Part shown: positions 1 to 5,232 of the stretch, piece by piece
Position numbering within the stretch: position 1 is the stretch's first letter
How the letters are laid out: each line of letters begins with the position of its first letter
Origin: Oscillospiraceae bacterium
GTDB taxonomy: Bacteria > Bacillota > Clostridia > Oscillospirales > Ruminococcaceae
Direction of reading: 5' to 3'
Assembly (NCBI GenBank): GCA_900768675.1
Contig: CAAGDT010000244.1
Coordinates: forward strand, 1-12,678
DNA: 12,678 nt
Position numbers and translations under genes: made by a program
Notes under the pieces: generated by a model
Seen by the model: the letters and a program-made list of their open reading frames with translations, nothing else
Database searches by the model: none
Told to the model about the DNA's origin: nothing

Positions 1-84
1 ACCGCTATCGTCGTCAAAGAAACTTGACGTACATACAGTACGTCTGCGTTTCTTTTCCTCGATTTCGGCACCGTCTTTTAGCAA
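1..84 (-). CDS. Doubtful leftward reading frame, cut by window edge
   Basis: On the minus strand a TTG codon at 84-82 is preceded, seven bases upstream, by GAGGG (96-92). From it 28 codons stay open to the window edge, rich in Lys, Arg, Glu and Asp (MLKDGAEIEEKKRRR near the start). Further upstream TTTTCA (140-135) and TATACT (117-112) lie 17 bases apart, like a leftward sigma-70 promoter. Against it: the start is TTG rather than ATG, the frame contains the 16-55 palindrome, and nothing resembles a known family. It may be the start of a divergent gene or simply an open frame in an intergenic repeat. Confidence 0.17.
   Translation of the reverse strand, partial: MLKDGAEIEEKKRRRTVCTSSFFDDDSG
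12..55. repeat. Interrupted palindrome with a competing second hairpin
   Basis: Two nested perfect arms are visible. AAAGAAAC (16-23) pairs with GTTTCTTT (48-55), and inside it GACGTAC (26-32) pairs with GTACGTC (38-44) around the loop ATACA. Only TT opposite TGC is unpaired between the two helices. A second hairpin, CGTCAA (12-17) with TTGACG (24-29), uses part of the same bases, so the two folds exclude each other. The structure ends about 97 bases before the metY start. It could be a terminator or attenuator-like element in the leader, a dispersed intergenic repeat, or a protein-binding palindrome. The repeat is directly visible; its function is unknown. Confidence 0.6.
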
Positions 85-151
85 ATCTTTTCCCTCGTTC
101 AAACGGTTATTAGTATAAACTTGCAAAAGCTGTTTGAAAAGTGGTGATTTT

Positions 152-1378
152 ATGAACTTCAACACCGCCCTCCTGCACAAAAATTTCAAGGGCGACAGCG
201 GTACGGGCGCAACCCTTACCCCCATATATCAGTCCAGCGCCTTTGCTCATGAATCGGCGGAAAAGCTGGAGGCTGTATTCAACAACAAGGCGGCGGGCTT
301 CGCCTACACAAGAATAAGCAACCCTACCGTTGAGGCTTTCGAGCGGCGTATAGCGGCGCTTGAAAAGGGTATAGGTGCAGTAGCCTGTTCCTCGGGAATG
401 GCGGCGGTTACGATGTCCCTGCTGAACATTCTGCAAGCGGGGGACGAAATAATAGCCGGCGCAGGACTATTCGGCGGAACGATAGACCTACTGGGCGACT
501 TAAAAGCTTTCGGAATAACAACCCATTTTGTTGAGGAAGTAACCCCGCAGACGGTTGAGCCGCTTATAAACGAAAGAACAAAGGCGGTTTTTGCGGAGCT
601 TATCGGAAATCCGAAGCTTGACGTTGTGGATATAAAGCCGGTTGCAGACATTCTTCACAGCAGGAAAATCCCCCTTATAATCGACAGCACCACCGCAACT
701 CCCTATCTCATAAATCCCGTCGATTACGGTGCGGATATTGTGGTACATTCCTCCTCAAAGTACATAAACGGCGGCGGAAACTCAATCAGCGGAGTTATCG
801 TAGACAGCGGAAATTTCAGCTGGGATACCGACCGCTATCCGGGACTTAAGGAGTACAAAAAGCTTGGAAAATTCGCCTATCTTGCAAAGCTCAGAAGCGG
901 AATATGGCGCAATACAGGCTGCTGTCTTGCTCCGATGAACGCATTCTTAAACTCGGTGGGGCTTGAAACCCTGGGGCTTCGAATGGAGCGGATATGTAAA
1001 AACGCTCTTGCTCTTGCTGAATTATTTAAGGGCATAAGCGGCATAACCGTTAATTATCCTGCACTTCCCGAAAGCCCTTATTACGGGCTTACCCAAAAGC
1101 AGTTTTCCGGAAAGGGCGGCGGAATTTTAACGATAAGGGCAGGCAGCAAGGAGAGAGCCTTTAAGCTTATCAACGCTCTGAAATACGCCACAATTGCCAC
1201 CAACATAGGCGACGTAAGAACCCTTGTAATTCACCCCGCAAGCACCATCTACACCCACAGCTCCGAAAAGCAGCGGCAAAACGCAGGAGTTTTCGAGGAC
1301 ACAATCAGAATAAGCGTGGGAATTGAGGATATAGAGGACTTAAAGGAAGATTTTTCAAATGCAATAGCTGCACTATAA
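152..1378 (+). CDS. metY: O-acetylhomoserine sulfhydrylase (MetY), PLP-dependent
   Basis: This 408-residue protein belongs to the Cys/Met-metabolism PLP family (fold type I) and should replace the acetyl group of O-acetylhomoserine with sulfur to give homocysteine in the cytoplasm. Visible landmarks are YTRISNPT (52-59), SGMAA (81-85), the cofactor Asp178 in IIDSTTATPY, and the Schiff-base Lys203 in HSSSKYINGGGN. VIVDSG at 215-220 resembles the MetY branch more than cystathionine enzymes. The ATG is preferred over an in-frame TTG at 134 because GGTGA (143-147) sits just before it. Several usually conserved positions differ: Phe107 in LFGGT where relatives commonly have Tyr, and INGGG after the Lys where IGGHG is usual. 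It leads the operon, 40 bases before the sulfite reductase and with the HcyS/HcyF/HcyD genes downstream. The sulfur donor is therefore probably a protein thiocarboxylate rather than free sulfide; that part is inference. Confidence 0.88.
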   Translation: MNFNTALLHKNFKGDSGTGATLTPIYQSSAFAHESAEKLEAVFNNKAAGFAYTRISNPTVEAFERRIAALEKGIGAVACSSGMAAVTMSLLNILQAGDEIIAGAGLFGGTIDLLGDLKAFGITTHFVEEVTPQTVEPLINERTKAVFAELIGNPKLDVVDIKPVADILHSRKIPLIIDSTTATPYLINPVDYGADIVVHSSSKYINGGGNSISGVIVDSGNFSWDTDRYPGLKEYKKLGKFAYLAKLRSGIWRNTGCCLAPMNAFLNSVGLETLGLRMERICKNALALAELFKGISGITVNYPALPESPYYGLTQKQFSGKGGGILTIRAGSKERAFKLINALKYATIATNIGDVRTLVIHPASTIYTHSSEKQRQNAGVFEDTIRISVGIEDIEDLKEDFSNAIAAL

Positions 1379-1418
1379 GTAGCCTGCACTAAAACAAAAA
1401 CGAAAGGAAATTTACGTT

Positions 1419-2279
1419 ATGGCAGTAGATTACGGGACTTTAAAAAAAGGCGGCTTTATGCGCCAGAAGCAGAAGAATAATTTCTCTCTGCGACTAAGGG
1501 TTGTAGGCGGAAATCTTACCGCAGTACAGCTTGCGAAAATTTCGGAGGTTGCGGAAAAATACGGCGACGGACACGTTCACCTTACCTCCCGCCAGAGCGT
1601 TGAAATTCCTTTCATAAAGCTTGACGATATTGACGAGGTAAAGGCTGCCCTTGCGGAGGGCGGAGTTGAGCCGGGCGTATGCGGACCCAGGGTCAGAACC
1701 GTAACCGCCTGTCAGGGAAGCGCAATCTGCCCCAGCGGATGTATTGATACATACGCTCTTGCAAAGGAGTTGGACGAAAGATATTTTGCCCGTGAGCTTC
1801 CCCACAAGTTCAAGTTCGGCATTACCGGCTGTCAGAACAACTGCCTTAAAGCCGAGGAAAACGACCTTGGAATTAAGGGCGGCATTAAGGTAAAGTGGAA
1901 GGAAAGCGACTGCATTAACTGCGGAGTATGTGAAAAGGCTTGCCGCAGTAAGGCAATTGAGATAAAGGACGGTAAAATAACCGTTGACGAGGGAAAGTGC
2001 AACTTCTGCGGCAGGTGCGTTAAGTCCTGCCCCACAGAGGCATGGGAAACAATTCACGGCTACATAGTTTCCTTCGGCGGACTTTTCGGAAACAGCATAA
2101 ACAAGGGCGAAGCGATTATCCCCTTTATTGAGGACAAGGAAAAGCTTTTAAAAATCTGCGACGCGGCAATTGAATTTTTCGATAAGAACGCAAACCCCGG
2201 CGAGCGTTTCAAGTTCACAATCGACCGTGTTGGCAGGGATAAATTTGAAAAGACAATTATGGAGACGTACAATGGCTGA
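1419..2279 (+). CDS. Compact siroheme/4Fe-4S sulfite reductase
   Basis: This 286-residue cytoplasmic protein should reduce sulfite to sulfide with six electrons. An N-terminal nitrite/sulfite-reductase ferredoxin-like half-domain (about 20-80) contains HVHLTSRQSVEIP. The siroheme/4Fe-4S signature follows: Cys98-x5-Cys104 and Cys138-x3-Cys142. Two ferredoxin clusters are inserted after it, Cys165/168/171/175 and Cys194/197/200/204, and the chain ends with a helical tail. This layout resembles anaerobic sulfite reductase subunit C (AsrC) and small Fsr-like sulfite reductases, all much shorter than CysI. The start at 1419 has AAAGGAAA upstream (1403-1410), and the N-terminal LKKGGFM stretch matches my memory of relatives, so the later Met14 is less likely. 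No asrA or asrB neighbour is present, so the electron donor is unclear. Nitrite reduction cannot be excluded by sequence alone, but the neighbours favour sulfite. Confidence 0.85.
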   Translation: MAVDYGTLKKGGFMRQKQKNNFSLRLRVVGGNLTAVQLAKISEVAEKYGDGHVHLTSRQSVEIPFIKLDDIDEVKAALAEGGVEPGVCGPRVRTVTACQGSAICPSGCIDTYALAKELDERYFARELPHKFKFGITGCQNNCLKAEENDLGIKGGIKVKWKESDCINCGVCEKACRSKAIEIKDGKITVDEGKCNFCGRCVKSCPTEAWETIHGYIVSFGGLFGNSINKGEAIIPFIEDKEKLLKICDAAIEFFDKNANPGERFKFTIDRVGRDKFEKTIMETYNG

Positions 2280-2523
2280 TTATGATATAAGGATTGACGA
2301 TACGGTGGACATTACAGACGTGGTCTGCCCCACGACTTTCGTTAAGGCAAAGGTAGCTTTGGAGGAGCTTGACGACGGGCAGGTGCTTGCAGTAAAAATG
2401 AACGACGGCGAGCCTGTACAGAACGTTCCCCGCAGTATCAAGGAGGAAGGACATCAGATACTGAAGCTTGTAGACGGCGAGGACGGAACATATACGCTGT
2501 ATGTGCGGAAGGTGGGGGACTGA
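2272..2523 (+). CDS. TusA/SirA-family sulfur carrier protein
   Basis: This 83-residue protein has the TusA-like layout: a beta strand, then the Cys-Pro turn (Cys19-Pro20 in TDVVCPTTFVKAKVAL) heading the first helix, and a second half beginning NDGEPVQNVPRSIKEEGH. In TusA the cysteine carries a persulfide to sulfur acceptors. The usual CPxP is CPTT here, so the second proline is missing. The gene overlaps the end of the sulfite reductase gene by eight bases and touches the thioredoxin gene, which points to translational coupling. A role carrying sulfur between the sulfite reductase and the HcyS machinery is plausible but inferred. The protein could instead bind an intermediate without relaying sulfur. 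The family call is fairly secure, the precise role is not. Confidence 0.75.
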   Translation: MADYDIRIDDTVDITDVVCPTTFVKAKVALEELDDGQVLAVKMNDGEPVQNVPRSIKEEGHQILKLVDGEDGTYTLYVRKVGD

Positions 2524-2840
2524 TGGCGCTAAGAGTAAGCAAGGATAACTTTTCCGCTGAGGTTCTCTCGGAAGAAAAAATCGTAATTGCGGATTTTTAC
2601 TCCGACAGCTGTATCCCCTGCAAGCGGCTTTCCCCCGTGCTGGCGGAAATAGAAGAGGAGTTTTCCGACAGGGTAAAGCTTGTGAAAATAAACATAAACT
2701 TCGATACGGATCTTGCCGAAAAGTACGAGGTGCAGTCGGTGCCCTCGGTACTGTTATTTAAAAAGGGCGAGGAAGCGATAAGACTTAGCGGAGCAATCAA
2801 AAAGGCTGAAATAGCCGAAACAATTGAGAATATCAGGTAA
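2523..2840 (+). CDS. Thioredoxin-like protein with SCIPC active site
   Basis: This 105-residue single-domain protein has a full thioredoxin fold: a DFYSDSC strand into the active site Cys30-Ile-Pro-Cys33, the central helix KRLSPVLAEIEEEF, and the cis-proline loop SVPS (Pro74) followed by VLLFKKGEE. The tryptophan that normally precedes the first cysteine (WCGPC) is Ser29, and the Gly between the cysteines is Ile. Such changes usually alter redox potential and partner choice. There is no signal peptide, so it acts in the cytoplasm. Its ATG overlaps the TusA-like stop by one base. With the thioredoxin reductase encoded at 4314-5228 it probably forms a dedicated reducing pair. The target could be a persulfide or disulfide on the TusA-like protein or another pathway enzyme, but this is not shown by the sequence. 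Confidence 0.85.
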   Translation: MALRVSKDNFSAEVLSEEKIVIADFYSDSCIPCKRLSPVLAEIEEEFSDRVKLVKININFDTDLAEKYEVQSVPSVLLFKKGEEAIRLSGAIKKAEIAETIENIR

Positions 2841-2853
2841 GGAGAACGGAAAA

Positions 2854-3060
2854 ATGACAATCACTGTTGCAGGAAAGAAAAAGGAATACGCTGAAGGGTT
2901 AACCTTAGCACAGCTTATCGAAGCTGAAAAGGTTGAAACTCCCCAGTACGTTACCGCCACAATCAACGATGAATTTGTTGAAAGCGGCGATTTTGAAAGC
3001 ACAATAATCAAGGACGGCGACAATATCGAATTTCTCTACTTTATGGGAGGCGGGCAGTAA
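2854..3060 (+). CDS. hcyS: ThiS-like sulfur carrier HcyS, C-terminal GGGQ
   Basis: This 68-residue protein has the ubiquitin-like ThiS/MoaD beta-grasp pattern: two short strands (ITVAGKKKEY), a helix (TLAQLIEAE), the strand YVTATINDEFV, and a last strand NIEFLYFMGGGQ. ThiS relatives end in a bare Gly-Gly that is adenylated and turned into a thiocarboxylate. Here Gly65-Gly66-Gly67 is followed by Gln68, so the protein must be trimmed before activation. The JAMM protease encoded two genes downstream is the obvious candidate. Wolinella succinogenes HcyS, which is made with a C-terminal Ala removed by HcyD, is the best-known parallel. An AAGGAG site (2839-2844) precedes the ATG. The stop shares one base with the E1 gene start. 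A role in thiamine synthesis is less likely because no thiamine genes are nearby. Confidence 0.83.
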   Translation: MTITVAGKKKEYAEGLTLAQLIEAEKVETPQYVTATINDEFVESGDFESTIIKDGDNIEFLYFMGGGQ

Positions 3061-3872
3061 TGGCTTTTACCAACGAACAGCTTGAACGCTATTCAAGACA
3101 TATTATCTTAAAGGAAGTCGGCGCTAAGGGTCAGAAGAAGCTGCTTAACGCTAAGGTCCTTATTATCGGCGCAGGCGGTCTGGGCGCTCCTGCGGCTATG
3201 TACCTTGCGGCGGCAGGCGTTGGAACAATCGGAATTGCAGACGCAGACGAGGTTGACTTGTCCAACCTCCAGCGGCAGGTTATCCACACCACCAACGACG
3301 TAGGAAAGGCAAAGGTTCTCTCCGCAAAGGAGACAATGGAGGCGATAAACCCGGACGTTACGGTAAAAACCTACCGCACCTTTGTTACAAGCGAAAATAT
3401 CCGTGAGCTTATTGAGGACTACGATTTCATAATTGACGGTACGGATAATTTCCCCGCAAAGTTCCTTATAAACGACGCCTGCGTAATGGCGAAAAAGCCC
3501 TTTTCACACGCGGGAATAATCCGTTTTCAGGGACAGCTTATGACCTACGTCCCCGGAAAAGGCCCTTGCTACCGCTGCGTTTTCAAAAATCCGCCTCCGA
3601 AGGACGCTGTTCCAACCTGTAAGCAGGCAGGCGTTATCGGCGCTATGGGCGGCGTAATCGGAAGCCTACAGGCTATGGAAGCGGTAAAATATATTCTTGG
3701 TGCAGGAGATTTGCTTACCGGCTATCTTCTTACCTACGACGCTCTGAAAATGGAGTTCCGCAAGATTAAGCTGCCCTCCGATACGCATAATTGTGCGGTT
3801 TGCGGGGATAATCCCAGTATAACCGAGCTTATCGACTATGAGCAGGCAGAATGTGACGGTGTGCACTTATGA
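3060..3872 (+). CDS. hcyF: MoeB/ThiF-like E1 enzyme HcyF (adenylates HcyS)
   Basis: This 270-residue protein is a canonical MoeB/ThiF/HesA activating enzyme. It starts with the family's RYSRHIILKEVG segment, carries the nucleotide loop GAGGLG (37-42), the SNLQRQ segment (68-73) with Arg72 as the likely arginine finger, and DGTDNF (126-131). A structural zinc site is formed by Cys170/Cys173 (CYRC) and Cys245/Cys248 (CAVC). Cys187 in VPTCKQAGV lies where MoeB relatives keep a conserved cysteine. There is no C-terminal rhodanese domain, unlike MoeZ or MOCS3. It should use ATP to adenylate the trimmed C-terminal glycine of HcyS so that sulfide can displace AMP. The gene is wedged between the carrier and the protease genes, overlapping both (1 and 4 bases), which fixes its partner better than homology alone. 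Confidence 0.88.
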   Translation: MAFTNEQLERYSRHIILKEVGAKGQKKLLNAKVLIIGAGGLGAPAAMYLAAAGVGTIGIADADEVDLSNLQRQVIHTTNDVGKAKVLSAKETMEAINPDVTVKTYRTFVTSENIRELIEDYDFIIDGTDNFPAKFLINDACVMAKKPFSHAGIIRFQGQLMTYVPGKGPCYRCVFKNPPPKDAVPTCKQAGVIGAMGGVIGSLQAMEAVKYILGAGDLLTGYLLTYDALKMEFRKIKLPSDTHNCAVCGDNPSITELIDYEQAECDGVHL

Positions 3873-4282
3873 TAAAAATAAGCAAAAGCGACTATCTGAA
3901 AATCCTCGCACACGCTGAAAGCTGCCTGCCGGAAGAGGCTTGCGGACTTATTGCAGGGGAGATTACAGACAGCGGCAAAATCATAAAAAAGGTCTATCTT
4001 CTTACGAATATCGACCACTCCAACGAGCATTTTTCCCTTGACCCGAAGGAGCAGCTTTCGGCGATAAAGGATATGCGGGCAGAGGGCTTAACCCCTCTCG
4101 GCAACTGGCATTCCCACCCGGAAAGCCCTTCAAGACCCTCAGAGGAGGACAAGCGGCTTGCCTACGACAGCAGCGCAAGCTACCTTATTCTATCCCTTAT
4201 GTACAGGAGCAATCCGGTGCTGAACTCCTTTAAAATCAGCGGCGATACTGCCGAAAACGAGGGACTTATTATCGAAAACTAA
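3869..4282 (+). CDS. hcyD: JAMM/Mov34 metalloprotease HcyD
   Basis: This 137-residue single-domain protein carries the complete JAMM zinc-protease signature: Glu23 in PEEACGL, His81-Ser-His83-Pro, then after seven residues Ser91 and Asp94 (SEED). Bacterial JAMM enzymes next to ThiS-like carriers remove C-terminal residues beyond Gly-Gly and also hydrolyse the carrier-amino acid bond. In Wolinella HcyD does both: it uncaps HcyS and later frees homocysteine. In mycobacteria Mec+ releases cysteine from CysO. With a GGGQ-ending carrier two genes upstream, both roles are expected here. The start overlaps the hcyF stop by four bases (ATGA). All catalytic residues are present. The family is certain by motif; the exact cleavage site is inferred. 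Confidence 0.87.
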   Translation: MIKISKSDYLKILAHAESCLPEEACGLIAGEITDSGKIIKKVYLLTNIDHSNEHFSLDPKEQLSAIKDMRAEGLTPLGNWHSHPESPSRPSEEDKRLAYDSSASYLILSLMYRSNPVLNSFKISGDTAENEGLIIEN

Positions 4283-4313
4283 AGGCTGTTGCCTGAGAAA
4301 CGAAGTGATAAAA

Positions 4314-5228
4314 ATGTACGATACTCTTATAATCGGAAGCGGTCCCGCAGGACTTTCTGCGGCGATTTACGCAAAGCGTGCTGCGCTGAATGTTGCCGTA
4401 ATCGAAAGGAACTATATGGGCACGGGGCAGATTGCCGAAAGCGAGCGGGTAGACAATTACCCCGGTCTTTACGGCGAAAACGGCTTCGACCTTGGCGAAA
4501 AGTTCAGAAACCACGCAAAGGCTCTCGGAACAGAGTTTATCGAGGGGGAGGTTACGGGAATTTTCCCCGAAAATAAGGGCTATCGTGTTGCTCTTTCAGA
4601 TGGCGGCGAGCTTCTCACAAAAACCATAGTCTATGCGGCGGGAACGGTGCGCAGAAAGCTTGGAATTGAGGGAGAAGAACGGCTTTTCGGAAAAGGCGTT
4701 TCGGTCTGTGCAGTATGCGACGGCGCCTTTTACAAGGGCAAAACCGCCGCAGTTATCGGCGGCGGAGATACCGCTCTCGGCGACGCTGTCTACTTGTCCA
4801 AAATAGCCGAAAAGGTATATCTTATCCACCGCAGAGATACCTTCAGAGCCAATAAAGTCCTGCAGGAGCAGGTAAAAAAGGCTGAAAATATTGAGCTTAT
4901 CCTGAACGCCGTTCCAACGGAAATTATCGGCGAAAAGCGGGTTGAGGCGCTTAAGGTAACTGCAAACGGGGAGGAAAAAATACTGCCTGTAAACGGAGTT
5001 TTTGTTGCAGTAGGTTCAGTCCCCGCAAGCTCCCTTTTAGAGGGGCTTGTGAAGCTTTCTCCCGAGGGCTATATAATAGCGGGAGAGGACTGCAAAACCT
5101 CTGCGCCCGGAATTTTTGCAGCAGGCGACATTCGCACAAAGCCCTTAAGACAGGTTGTAACCGCAGCGGCGGACGGAGCCAACAGTATTCTGTCTGTCGA
5201 AGAATATCTTGCAGAGCAGGGAGAGTAA
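4314..5228 (+). CDS. trxB: Thioredoxin reductase (NADPH/FAD)
   Basis: This 304-residue flavoprotein has the low-molecular-weight thioredoxin reductase layout: FAD loop GSGPAG (9-14), redox pair Cys132-Ala-Val-Cys135 followed by DGAFY, NADPH loop GGGDTA (149-154), the 2'-phosphate-binding HRRDTFRA (172-179), and the closing FAD motif FAAGDIR (268-274). Length is normal for the family. HRRxxxR implies NADPH rather than NADH. The ATG at 4314 is chosen because family members begin about seven residues before the FAD loop; a GTG three codons upstream is possible, and the GAAGTGA before the ATG is a weak ribosome site. It lies 31 bases after the JAMM gene and four before aprA, inside the operon. 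It most likely recharges the operon's own thioredoxin; it could also serve general thiol redox balance. Confidence 0.9.
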   Translation: MYDTLIIGSGPAGLSAAIYAKRAALNVAVIERNYMGTGQIAESERVDNYPGLYGENGFDLGEKFRNHAKALGTEFIEGEVTGIFPENKGYRVALSDGGELLTKTIVYAAGTVRRKLGIEGEERLFGKGVSVCAVCDGAFYKGKTAAVIGGGDTALGDAVYLSKIAEKVYLIHRRDTFRANKVLQEQVKKAENIELILNAVPTEIIGEKRVEALKVTANGEEKILPVNGVFVAVGSVPASSLLEGLVKLSPEGYIIAGEDCKTSAPGIFAAGDIRTKPLRQVVTAAADGANSILSVEEYLAEQGE

Positions 5229-5232
5229 GCCC

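Noticed and set aside
24..52. TTGACG at 24-29 as the -35 box of the sulfur operon promoter
   Set aside because: No acceptable -10 hexamer occurs 16-18 bases downstream, and the bases are part of the palindrome.
110..436. Leftward 108-codon open frame over the start of metY
   Set aside because: It lies antisense to a well-supported PLP enzyme, has no family resemblance and no ribosome site; it is a shadow.
1494..2057. Leftward 187-codon frame antisense to the sulfite reductase
   Set aside because: Long only because the opposite strand is codon-biased; it covers the iron-sulfur motifs and has no recognisable domain.
2854..3872. Thiamine or molybdopterin synthesis pair (ThiS-ThiF or MoaD-MoeB)
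   Set aside because: No thiamine or molybdenum cofactor gene is nearby, the carrier has a residue after Gly-Gly-Gly, and JAMM and MetY genes are in the same transcript.
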